A stretch of 64,000 nucleotides of DNA from Limnomonas spitsbergensis. Lineage: Eukaryota; Chlorophyta; Chlorophyceae; Chlamydomonadales. The notes beneath the pieces are model-generated. The model searched no databases and was not told the DNA's origin. It saw only the letters and a program-made list of their open reading frames with translations. A program made the translations under genes and the position numbers. Of the stretch, positions 21,689-33,051 are shown piece by piece. The stretch covers positions 2,356,001 to 2,420,000 of the forward strand of contig JAYJMM010000116.1 of the NCBI GenBank assembly GCA_037349105.1. The letters are read 5' to 3'. The stretch's first letter is position 1, and every line of letters starts with the position of its first letter.

Positions 21689-24600
21689 ATGCGCTACACC
21701 TCGCCCGTCTTATCGGGACAGGCACGCTCGACCGGCAGTAATGAGGCGGAGGTTGAGAACCACATCATGGTGGGCGTCCTGGACTTCATCTCAGGTGACC
21801 AAACTATTATTATGAGACCTATAACCGCAAGGAAACAAATAAGTACCTCGACACAGCGCAATTGGAGGGCGCTTGTCCGGGATGGAGGACATGGCCGGGG
21901 CGCATGGGCGGAGGAGTACTACTACCAAGTCCACCAACGCATGCATGTCGCATGAGGTGCCAGTCTGCTAAAATATTGCAAACGAACTCCCCAGATACAC
22001 CCTAGCGTGCACGCATTTCATGCTTGTCCATTCATAATTTGTAAGCATTATCTGCATTGGCTGGTCTCGAAGGTCTCCAGCTGTGCTCAGAATTTCGCAT
22101 GAACACGCTGGACGCCCCAGCGTGCAGCCCAAGTATGTGAGGGGTCATGACTGAGACTCTTAGAAGGCTAGACCTGCCATGTAGCTCTGTAGCCATTCAC
22201 AGCCTCTCACCGTCTATTGCATAAAATTGATAAACCTCCTAACTAACCCCCTTCGCCCCTATCTCATCGATGATGCATTCAGCCGATGAAGGCGGATGGA
22301 AGATGTGGCCAACACGTCACCCTAGCGTCAGCTGTGACTGCCCGCTATACAAGCACGTCAAGCAGGACCCCATATGGGACCACGCATGCACCGGCCACCT
22401 CGAGCTCATACAGAAACGGCCGAGCAGGGCTGAGTGGGCTCAACACCTTGATACTCAACACTCTGGGGTTATGAAGGTGTGTGTGTTGAGGGGAAGGAAC
22501 CGGGTAATAAAGTGCCTCATATTCCAGCAAGGATCAGAATATCAACAGAGCCGCCTTCAGCTGCCAGCTCTAACAAAGGTACTGGAATCGGAAGCCACAT
22601 CTTGAGTTTGGATCAAAGTGGGTATATATTTGTTTTAACTTGACCCAGTTAATAAGACAGCTGAATCAAACCTGTTTTCTGCTGGTTTTGCCGAAGGCAA
22701 AGCTTCTTGAAACATTTACCTGCATGCATGTCCCAGTTTTTTCATATTTTGATGGAACAGTGTGGCACGTCGGTACCGGTATATGTCTTACGAATCTGAC
22801 TCATTGTCGTAAGGGGCTCTCCGGGATGTCATGTCCAACTTCAGGTATGCAGCTTGCCTGTGCCATGCAACAGTACCAGATAGTTCCAATCCTTGTGGCA
22901 TATCAGATCAGCGTACACTCCAATGTCAGGAAAGGAGGTCAGGGGCGCACTGTCCCAATGAGAAATATCGGTTGTGTACGGGATGCCAGACCAGGTCAGC
23001 CGCCTCATGTAAAGTTTTTGTGAATTGAAGTTTTACAATTCAGCGGGGCATCACATTTGGTGCATGGGACTTGTGCCCGTTCACCGGTACAGGCACTAAG
23101 TACGCTAGGACAGCAAGCGAAAACCAGTGACCCCCCTGGGCCCCCCTGGGCCAATAACCAACTCACAACCACCAAGCAGTAGCGTGGGGATGAACCCCAT
23201 AGCCTAACAGAGGTGATCCTTATATGATATGCAAGCATCCTGGAGGCTCCTTTTGAATGAACTCAGTTGCAGCAGTTGTTTCAATGCAGCAGCCTCTTGA
23301 CTGCAGGTCCCGCATACACCAGCTCACCTGCGGGCCCGCTGCTGAATTATGTACCAGCCGTTTAGTAAAGGTTCGACATCGTCACCGCCCGCAGGCCTTC
23401 CGAGCAGCTATTCGCCAGGTGGCCCAACACCACCTGTTGGCACACGATGAGGCAACCGGAGGCACGTCCCGGAAGAGTGGAGCAGCCAATCGGCAGTACG
23501 ATCAGCAGGCAGGGCAGTACGGTCTGCAACACCGGCACAGGGAGGAGCCTCACAGCAGCAATGTGCGGTACAAACAGCAAGCTAGGCATCCACTGGGCAT
23601 AACAGTCTACACTTCAGACTGGAAGGGGACCGTTCAGACAGGCTCAAGTGAAGCTTGTGCAGGGTGCCCATTTGGATGCAGCGTCAGCGAGGCCACGGCG
23701 AGCCCCAAGGATTGCAGAGCCAGCTGCCCCCCCGGGTTCAAACATTCGAATTCGAATTCGAATCCCTCACTCGCGGACAGGATGATGGCAGTGCTTGGTG
23801 CAGAGAGCACTCTGTTGTTTGACCATGGCCGTGGCGGCGGGCACTCGGGAGTTGGCGGCGACGGTGGCACGAGTCACTTTGGTTATGCTCGGGCCGGGAC
23901 AGAGGCCACAGCATCTGCTGACCAGGCGGTGCATGCTGCTGCCAGGCTGTCAGCTCTGCAGGTGCACCTTGCAAGGTATCACATGCCAGAGGTGCAATTC
24001 ATCGTGTCCTACGCGCATGAGCTTTCTGCATCAGCCTGCTCGCCTGCTATTCTGGAGGCGAATGGCTTGCACGTACCAGAGGAGGTGCAGCTGGTAAGCC
24101 TTGTGAAGACTGATTCCACCTGAAAAAGCAGGCTGACAAGAGTAACGGAGTAAAGGTGCAACAGCAGGGGCTGGGGCTGGGGTAGACGCGTGAGCCATGT
24201 GGGAACTCATTCCAACTGAATTAGCAGGCTGAAAAGGATAGTTTAGCAGAGGCAGCAGCAGGGGTATAAGGGCTGGGGCAGAGGCAGTTATTCAAATTCC
24301 GGCCAATGAGCTAGGGTGCCTGCACTCTCAACCCTGAACATCGCCACAAACCACAAATGCTGACTCAGCTTCGACCTTCCCTTGGTTGCAGCCTCCAGCC
24401 CCCTGCCCGGTGCATGGCCCCTTCCCGCACGGTACCGCCGAGGAAAAGCAAGCTCTTTCCAAAGGACCCCTGGATCACCTCTGGCAGGCGCCTGCACCCT
24501 GCCCTGTACACGGAAGAAAACTGGCCATGCCAGGCGGTACAACCACCGGTACATCAGGCGGTATACCAAGCGGTACTCCGCAGCCCGTACCGCCCCTGTG

Positions 24601-27600
24601 GAATCTGCCACCACCCTGCCCAGTGCACGGCACGATCAACGGTGTACTGGGCGGTACAGTGTGCAGCTCAGGCGGTACAGCCTTTGACATTGGCCCGCTG
24701 CTGCTGCCCCGCTCGGTGCTTGTGCCTAAAGCGCCCTGCCCTGTGCATGGCCCCTTCCCTGAGCCTGTCGATCAGTCTGTCCCCCGGGGGTGGGACTTTG
24801 AGGCCTTGTACAGCACGCGTGGGACGCAAGGTGACGAGGCCATAGCAACTGAAGGGTACCGGAGGTGGAGGCCTGCCGCGGACTGTCCCGTCCACGGGCC
24901 TTTTGCGATCAGGCCGGGCAGATCGGGACGGGCGCCAGAGCTCCCGCCAGCTCGTGACTCTGGCGCCAGCATGTGCCCCTTCTTCCTGCTAGCACTGTCC
25001 AGGAGGTGAGGGATAGACGCACCCTCGATCGGCCATACCTTGAGCCGCTGCAGGTCATAACAAGTCCGTTACAGTAGTGCCCAACATCCGCCCCTTCTAC
25101 CTGCCGGCATAAGCATGAACATGGATTCTCCACCCCAAACCATAAACTCTGAACCCGCCTCCTGCTGATCTCCAGGAGTAAGCCCGCCTTGGCCCCCGAC
25201 TTTGCATCGGGCGGGGATGCCACGCGGCAGGCCCCCCCCCTGACGCCACCAACCGCAACGGAAGCTTCCACCAGCGGGGTAACGGTTTTAGGAAGTGACA
25301 TCTCAGCACACACACCACTGCCGCAGGCAGCAGGACAAGCAGGCGGCAGCGCAGCCAGTGCACCGGGCACTACAGCCAGGACAGCAGCTGGTGGTGTAGC
25401 TGGCGGTACAGCTGCTGTTCACCGGTGGCAGCCTTCTGCTGACTGCCCCTTACACGCTCCCATTGCAGCGCGTTTGAAAGAGATGGAGCGGCTGGGAGGC
25501 GCCCCGGTGGCTGAAGTGAGTGCAAACAAACGGATGTTGAAACTGATGCAATTTTAGCCTCCCATAGTCTCAAACATGTCCAGGATAAGGGCTATGGGAC
25601 CTGAACAGCACTAGTTCGAGCACTGAAAACGACATAACTACTCCCCAGCAGTCATCATTTGTAAGGCGTTAAGCTGGGATCTAAATTAAAACTGCGCCCT
25701 AATCCGTCACAGGCCAGCGCTCTGTCTCACAAGAGGGAAACCCTGGAAGCCGTCATCTCTGAGAGGGTGCGGTATGCCCAGCTTGCCGCGGGGTATGAGA
25801 AGAACGAGGCGATGTTCTCAGCTATCGTGGGGAGCTGCAGGCAGGAGGGCCAGGCAGGAGGGAGAGGTGGCATGGCAGAGGAAACAGGTGCGCGTCAAGG
25901 TCGGGGTACTTGACGCTTTCTCTACCTGTCCATGTCCATCTGCCTCTGTCTCTCCCTCTGTACTGCCCTTGTCCCTGACTGTACTGCCCTAGCTACTGTC
26001 TGTACTGCAATTTGCACTGGCTGTACTGCCCGCATCCCTGACTGCACTGTCCTTGTCCCTGGCTATACTGCCTTTGCTACTGTCCGTACTGCCATTTTCA
26101 CTGATTAAAACAGCCCTTATCTTTGACGGCACTGCCCTTGCCACTGACTGTACTTCCTGGTCTCTGATTGCACCCACAATTGGCCATACCCTGAGGTTGC
26201 CCATAAACTTGCAAGCATGGGAAGGCAGCATTGATCTTCCATCGCCCCCCAACTCCCTCAGGGAGTGTCAGCGTGGAACAGGGGGGAGGCTGCAGGGGAG
26301 GCAGCAGGGGAGGCAGCAGGGGAACAGGGAGGCAGCAGGGGGACAGGGGACCCAATTTGGGTAACAGACGGTAGCCCGCTTTAGAGAATCAGCGGGGTCG
26401 CTTAGGTGCTCTACGGGCGTCTTAGCAATCCCGCTGATTCTCTAAAGCGCGGAGGCAAGGGAGGCAGGAGGCAACAAACCCTCCCTGGATGTCACATTTA
26501 ATGCTGAAATATACACAGCTTGGTGGCACTTAAAAGCGTAACGTAGTCTAGCTCCCAAAAAGGACACTGAAGCCTTCAGATTGTAAATGCCCGATGCCCG
26601 AAACCCTGTTTTCATTCTTACTTATTTGGTTCCTCCTTGGGTTAACTGTCCCTTTCCATCTTGGTGTCCCTAGGTGCAGGAGGCGGTGATGACGAGGACA
26701 CTGATCTGGACCTCAGTGCTTGTGATGGAGCCCGTGCCCTGTTCAAGTGAGCATGTATCTTTTGAGGGACACCATCGAGGGTTTGGACTAGCTGCTTGAT
26801 GGTTTCTGTAGGTGCAGCGAGGCCGGCAGCTGGTGTCACCATTGTTTGTTTGACTAGAAATTACGGCATGAATAAAAAACATTCATTCTGAAAGGGGAAA
26901 TCACATGCAGACCTTTCAGAGATTGATTGTCATTTTTATATGCATTTGCAGATCGCTGTTCAGGCTAGACCTGCCCGCCAAAGCACATGCAGGTGCCTCC
27001 TTCAAGGCTGTTCAGAGGCACTCCAGAAATATCAAGTGATTTAAAACGAATGCTGGCGCGTGTTTTTACATTAAAATGACTCGCAAGCATCTCTGTCAAA
27101 AATCCTTCAACATTTGCACATTCTCAATAAATGTTGAACTTCCAGCCTAAAGCTGCAAGGCATTCTTTATGCCGTTCTCCAGATCTGAAAATGCAATTCA
27201 ACCCTGGCCTCCCTCATCCTTCCAGGCGCGGCACCGAGGAGGTTGCCGTTGCGCATCTGTTGTCCTGCCACATAGATGAACTCATTCTGGCTGCCAAGCA
27301 CACGACCCTCTCCTGCCGCGAGGTGGGGCTTGGGTAACAAGGATTAGGATCATGTAAACGATTGGCCTGGAAAAGAGGCCTGGTTGAGGGCCTTTCGAAA
27401 GGGGGGGAAGTTAAAACGGTGTACCGATGGCCATACAAGGCAGCATGCTGCAATATTGTTTTGTGGTAGCTGGCTGTTTGAAGAGGCCTCAGCTACAATG
27501 CAGCTACAATCAGCTTCATCTCTACCCATTGCTGGGATGGCAGGGTGCAGCAAGCCCTGCTGTTCGGGCCACCAACCATAGCCAATCAACTGACGGTCCT

Positions 27601-29494
27601 CAACGGCCCAGTGGTGGCCGCCCGAGGGCCAGAAGGATGTGTTATGCCGGTTTTGTCAAACACAAGTTCAGCAATCACCACCCGCATCAATCCAGCAGCA
27701 TGACACCAACAGTTTGCATGCATACTCTTATTTTGCCTCGAGCCATGAAGTTCAAATCCATGTGTGCTGGGATTTCTGCCTCTGCCTCTGCAGGCCTTGG
27801 AACCCGCTTGCGTCCCGGAGGATGATCCACTTCGCACCTATCTTGGCCGCTGCCATCAGCCTGGCTGTGAGGTAAGGCAGATCCTGGCAGATACAGGCAG
27901 ATACAGGCAGATCCAGGTAGATCTAGGCACATCCAGGCACGTGCAAGAGGCCATATGACATTTGCCCCTATCCTGCTGTAAAGGCATGTGTACTCACACC
28001 TGCTCGAACCTCTAAAGATCTGAAGACACCCATTACAAATGTCTGCAATGCGTCCATTCCCTCGGGCCGCACGCTGCCCGCCCCTCCCTCCCATGTGACG
28101 GTTGGGATGTGCACTGCAGCCAGAAGCACATCCTCTTGCCCCTGGATCCAAGCAACAAGCTAATCCAATCCACTCAGTATGTATGATCGACGATCCATAC
28201 CGCACTGACAAAATTCAAATTTGCCATCCATTCTTGTGTGTTCCTCCCTCCCGCCCGCTCCCTCCTACTCCTGGATCCAAGCGGCAAATTAAAATATACG
28301 ATAAAAGATCGGAACCGCACCGGCAAAAAACAAACATTGCTGTCGGATCTGCATTCCGTCCCCTCCTTCACAGGTCCTGTGCACATCTGTCCCCTGGGCA
28401 CTGCTTCATCAGGCAGTCGTGCACCCACTCCGTCTCCTGCGCACGCCATTCCTGAAGATGGAGAGGCAGGCCCGGGAAAGCAGCCTGGCATGGATGGCCT
28501 GCCCCTTGTCCACATCCTGCCCATGCAAGGTGGACACTCGTGATGGAACGACCTTTGGGGGGAGGATAAGCACGTGCTGCAATTTGAGTTATGTTGTGCA
28601 TTTTTGTTTCTTCCTGCCCCCATTACTGCTGCGCTGAGTTGTATCCCGTCAAGCATTTATGTTTACCTATGTCTATGTTTATGCCTACCGTATGTTGATG
28701 TTGATGTTGCGCAACCCCTCACAGGTGCGCACCTGTGACCGGCTCTCAAAGCACGTGGCAAGCCACCACGCGCTACAGATTACGGTCATGGCTGCGGCTG
28801 TTGCCGACCTAGCTCAGGTCCAAGCCAAGGCAACAGGCACCACATCCACACCCACAAGCTCCACCCCGATAACGAGGGAAGCGGCTGCAGTTACACCGGG
28901 AGCATCCACCAGCGCAGCCAGTCGTAAAGAAACGGGACCAGATGAGGAATTTGGGTTTCGTCTTGGAGTTGATAAGCATGGGACGTTTTATGGTCTGGAA
29001 GCTGACACGGCGGTACCAAGGAGGGCTGGCGCCGCCTCGGGAGCAGCACCTGCAGCGCAACTACCAGCAGAAGGGCGGGGGCCTGGCGCAAGAGCCCCGC
29101 CCCGCCATGAAAAGGCGGCGGCGGCAGCAGCAGCAACAACAACATTTGGTCTTGAAGCCGATAAATTGCCGAGCGCCGCATCAGATTCGAATTTGAATTC
29201 AAACTTCCTGATGCCGCTGGCATGCCCATGCTGCGCAGTGCTTGCTTCCGTCAGCCAGATGGGCCTGCCCAGCATCCTCAAGTGGGGTTATGAAAAGCAT
29301 ACTACAGTTACTGTAATCCCAGCGGTTGCTCTGCCAGGGGTAACTCTGCGTGTACCTGCAACGCGCAAGTTTGCATCTGAAGAAGATTGGGAGGTCCTAA
29401 GTAAAGCAAACAAAGACAGACTTGTGGCACACACCAGCAGTGGCAGCAGCAGTAGTAGCAGCAGTGGCAGCAGCAGCAGTGGCAGCAGCAGCAG

Positions 29495-29543
<49 letters not shown>

Positions 29544-31667
29544 TTGGATCAATATGCATCACCTGCAGAGTTGGCTGCTATGAGGTACGATTCTAACACT
29601 CTTACAGGGCAGGCAAATGTTGATGGACCAGGGCAAAGGGTAATTCACCTCACAAGCAAGCCCTCTTTTATGACCAGTGCCACATCTGTAATCTGGCACC
29701 CTAAATTCTACGCCCCGTAACTCACACATTATATGCTTCAAACTTTTATTTTCCCAACCGAGCCCATGGTTTCTACCATGGTTTCTACCATGGTTTCTAC
29801 CATGGTTTCTACCATGGTTTCTACCATGGTTTCTACCATGGTTTCTACCATGGTTTCTACCATGGTTTCTACCATGGTTTCTACCATGGTTTCTACCATG
29901 GTTTCTACCATGGTTTCTACCATGGTTTCTACCATGGTTTCTGCCATGGTTTCTGCCATGCTTTTTTAAATTTCTCCCTTGGCCCCCTCCAGGTATGGCT
30001 CACCCCAGGAGCTCCGAGACCACGTGTCCTTGCATCATGAGGGTCTCCTGTTGTTGATGGCTGCCTACGTGGCAGGTCTCGGAGCCGATCGGGAGTGCTG
30101 TCCCTGCCCACTAGGTGTCATTGCTCTAGGCAGCCACGATTTCCACCCCACCCACAGCCCAGCCCCGCAAGGCAATGGACGCGGCAGTGCAGGGACCTCG
30201 AGTACCTCAGAGTCTGACTCAGAGCTCAGGTCTGATATTGGGGAAGAGGCAGGCGGTGATAAGTATCTGTTTGCTCTCCTGGATCATGCTCTGAGCTCTG
30301 GCATGGTTCACAGCAGGCCAGGGTAACGAAATTCAATTTTCAAAATTCAAAATTCAAAATGACAGCCTGAGTGCACGAAAAGGCATGCCCCCATAGATCC
30401 TTGTGGTCCCGCCCCTGAACCATGCCTATCCTCCACCTGGTCACCCTGGCAGGGTCAGCGGAGGTGGTACTGTGCTTTGCCCCGGTGTTGGGCACTTCGT
30501 TTTCGAAAGCGTGGAGCAGCTGATCGCGGACTGCAGCTCAACGCACATGGCACACATGCTGGAGGTGGGGAATGCTGGGGTGGGTCCCTGGCATTTTGTG
30601 GACTGAGGCATCGGTCAAGAATAGGACTGCTGGGCACTCTCACGTGGCAGGCGGTTACCGATGCTGTATCGTGGCCCCTACATGCGGCGAACGATGCAGT
30701 CTCCTCCCACGGGAAATCCGCTGCCATGCGCTCACTTCCCTTCTGCTTGGACCCTCTCATGTCATCCCTACCTGCAATGAGCCATGCAAGTATGCAACCT
30801 CCGTCTGTAGAAGACCTGTTGCATTCACTTCCCTTGCATTAGCAATAGTCTAGCACAGCCCCTCATGCTGCCCTGCACTCACTCAATATGCGCCCAGACA
30901 AACCCCTCATGCTGCCCTGCGCTCACTTCCCCTGCACCATGCACCCCTCATGTCTTCACGCAAGGTTCTCAAGCTGGCGACCTTGACTGTCAGCACCGCA
31001 TGCATCAAGACAAAGCTTGAGTGTGAGTTTGTAGAAGTGCACGTCCGGAGGAGAATCAATCAACAATTCAAACTCCAAACGAGTGTCCTAGGTTTGCCTG
31101 TGTAACATTCAGAACAAGTGCTTGTGGCTACACCAATCGTCTCTTAATGGCCTCCGAGTCTAAAATGGAATGGAAAGCAAGGCCACATTCCCGGTATTCA
31201 CCCTTCCCTTATCCTCTGCCCTCCCTGCCCCCCAGGTCCATTTGGGTGTGAGGAGTCGCGTCACCTGACCTATTTGGACCCCTTCAGCATCCTCTTTCAC
31301 GTCATGCAACGCCACGGCAGCAAACTTGGTGATGTGGCACGTCAGGCACAGGTGATGATCTGATGTAGTGGGCAATCAAGGCCTATGGTTGTAGGGTTGA
31401 GGTTTTAAGGAGAACGACAAGTCGAAAATTGGACGCCCATGCGGCCAAGCCTTTTTCTAGTAGGTCCCAGAGGTATCCTGACATTAACATGGGGACACAC
31501 GCCCCCCATGCGACACTACTGTCCATGCTCCTATGCTGCATTTCCGACGAGACCGTCTAAATTCTCGAAATCTGCCCCTTTATCTGACCCAACTGCAGGT
31601 TGCCAGCTTCTCCCCAAGCCAAGAAGAAGCAGGGAACCTCCCATGCCCGAAACAGCGTGCCAAGTAA
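21689..31667 (+). CDS. Cys/His-rich, zinc-finger-like repeat protein, ~16 exons, unknown function
   Basis: Exons: 21689-21794, 22283-22476, 23290-24093, 24392-25005, 25176-25515, 25713-25887, 26674-26746, 26952-27035, 27226-27322, 27794-27871, 28374-28529, 28725-29584, 29993-30322, 30453-30564, about 31253-31351, 31599-31667. Phases match at every join. Two boundaries are weak: the start of exon 3, and exon 15, whose best acceptor (at 31235) does not fit the phase. Exon 4 has four CPVHG motifs (three reading CPVHGPF or similar); exon 5 has DCPLHAP. Many exons carry His-pair helices: WAQHLDTQH, VHLARYH, HLLSCH, LSKHVASHHALQ, LRDHVSLHHEGLLLLMAAYV, HVMQRHG. The LSKHVASHHALQ (exon 12) and LRDHVSLHHEGL (exon 13) units are clearly related. 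Poly-Ser comes from a CAG/AGC run. C2H2-like metal binding is inferred; the family is not recognised. The last exon may splice on at GTAAGC instead of stopping. Confidence 0.6.
23028..23135. mobile_element. Dispersed family B fragment
   Basis: GGGGCATCACATTTGGTGCATGGGACTTGTGCC has relatives near 32430-32480 (AGAATCACATTTAATGCATG), near 32925-32965 (complement, TTGGACTGTAAAAACTTCAC) and near 47730-47790. It lies in the Cys/His gene's intron 2. Confidence 0.5.
26377..26449. repeat. Perfect 20-bp inverted repeat with 33-bp loop
   Basis: cgctttagagaatcagcggg at 26377-26396 pairs exactly with cccgctgattctctaaagcg at 26430-26449. Intronic (intron 6 of the Cys/His gene). Confidence 0.9.
27480..27635 (+). 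mobile_element. Family A dispersed element copy
   Basis: GCCTCAGCTACAATGCAGCTACAATCAGC, then GGTGCAGCAAGCCCTGC, then AACGGCCCAGTGGTGGCCGC. Located in intron 9 of the Cys/His gene. Confidence 0.65.
29440..29545. repeat. Coding (AGC)n run giving poly-Ser
   Basis: AGCAGC/AGTAGC/AGTGGC triplets inside exon 12 (28725-29584), translated as a Ser-rich tract of about 38 residues with scattered Gly. Confidence 0.9.
29765..29965. repeat. 12-bp CATGGTTTCTAC satellite
   Basis: About 16 near-perfect units just upstream of the acceptor at 29992 in intron 12 of the Cys/His gene. Open on both strands (MVSTMVST / METMVETMV), not a gene. Confidence 0.95.
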
Positions 31668-33051
31668 GCCCATGCCGACTGAGGCACAGGCAGCAGCACC
31701 CGCTGGAGACATGAGCTCAGCCAGATCTGTCCCTGCTCCAATGCATGGTGTCCCAGCTGGTACTGCTGACGCCTCTAACAAAGCAATACCGGGAAGCTCT
31801 ACAGATCCAGCCGTATCTGCTGCTGGGGTGGGTGCTCCCACTGGAGGCTGAACCCCAAGAGCAGGCTTTACCGAAAGACCCAACTCTGCAGTCACAGCTA
31901 CAGGGTCTCCAACCTTAACTGGCAGTGTCTGATTCAGATTTGAAGGCTGGCGCTGCCGTCCCCTTGGGGCGTCTGCTGCCATAGCCTCCTCCCCTATACG
32001 GCCTGAAACTACAGTGTAAAGGGTGCGCTTGGTTCTTAATGCTGCCAGTGGTTGGAGTCTTGGCACTGGGGCCGCTGCAGCGTTGGCCACTGGTTTGTCC
32101 TACACAGGCGAAACGTCATTGACTGGTGTATGCTTTAACCAGTTTTCTTCGGTGCATACCCGCTGGGCCCTGCTGAATGCTCGGCTGCGTGGGGCTGGTA
32201 GGGAATGACAGCTAAATGACAGCTATACCATGTACAGCCAGGACCATGGTGCAGCCATGCCCCCCCCCCTTTGCGAGGGGGCAGGAACCTGAAAACCAGC
32301 GATCTAGACAGGGGAAGAGAGATAATCGTGTGGCGGGTTCGATCCCTCAACCCTCTTCTAGTATTGGTGCATGTAATGTTGTTGGGGCTCGTAGCACTGC
32401 TGGCTGGTGCTGCTTCAATTCCGAAGTTTTTACAGTCCAGCAGAGAATCACATTTAATGCATGGGACAGGTGCCCAACAACTAGTACCCTGCTGCACGTG
32501 CTGTAGTAGGTAGGCTGTGATTTCTAAGAAAGCCCAAGCATGGCTAAATGCTGAGATGTCTCGGAAGTTTGTCTGGGTAGTGCAACCCGGGGTAGTGCTT
32601 GAGAAAATGCCTCGGCAATACTTTATAAGCGGTTTGCGGGCACCTGTTCCATGCGTATGTCAACTGCGATGCTCCGCTGAACTGAAAAAACTATCACAAA
32701 TGAACAATCACGTTTCAGTCTTAATTTCACATTTTCACCCAGTACAACTCATCAGTGCAAAACAATGAGTCTCATCTACCGGTAGACTTCGGAGGTTGCA
32801 AGCCTAAGAAAGCATTGACTGCCATAAATAGCTGCATATTCAATTTCATCGCATTTGTATCGCTCAATAATGACAAGCCGCTAATACAGGACAAGGAGAT
32901 GGACACATAGCAGCCGTTTTCAATTCCATGCATCAAATGTGACGCCCCGTTGGACTGTAAAAACTTCACAAAACTTCACAATCCATGGTCAGATACGATT
33001 TCCGTACAGGACAGTACAGTACAGTACAGTACAGTACAGTACAGGACAGGT
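31668..33051. other. Intergenic, convergent gene ends
   Basis: Between the putative stop of the Cys/His gene and the stop of the minus-strand NTF2-like gene. An Ala/Pro-rich stretch at 31668-31850 stays open on both strands and could hold a further 3' exon, but phase does not support it. Two family B fragments (about 32420-32500 and 32925-32975) and a GTACA microsatellite (33003-33050) follow. Confidence 0.45.
33003..33050. repeat. (ACAGT)n microsatellite
   Basis: Eight or so ACAGT/ACAGG units immediately downstream of the NTF2-like gene's stop codon. Confidence 0.92.

Noticed and set aside
22831..23028. Cys-rich plus-strand ORF after GTCCAACTTCAG
   Set aside because: Considered as an extra exon of the Cys/His gene, but no exit donor of fitting phase was found and its end runs into a dispersed repeat.
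28238..28543. Alternative reading frame for the exon at 28374-28529 (GPVHICPLGT...)
   Set aside because: Looks protein-like, but its phases (1 in, 1 out) do not fit the exons before and after, whereas the chosen frame fits both.
31557..32090. 177-codon minus-strand Ala/Pro-rich ORF
   Set aside because: Antisense to a similarly open plus frame; no recognisable domain, start context or splice partners.
32320..32355. tRNA-like GGGTTCGATCCC
   Set aside because: No foldable cloverleaf around it; adjoining sequence belongs to a dispersed repeat.
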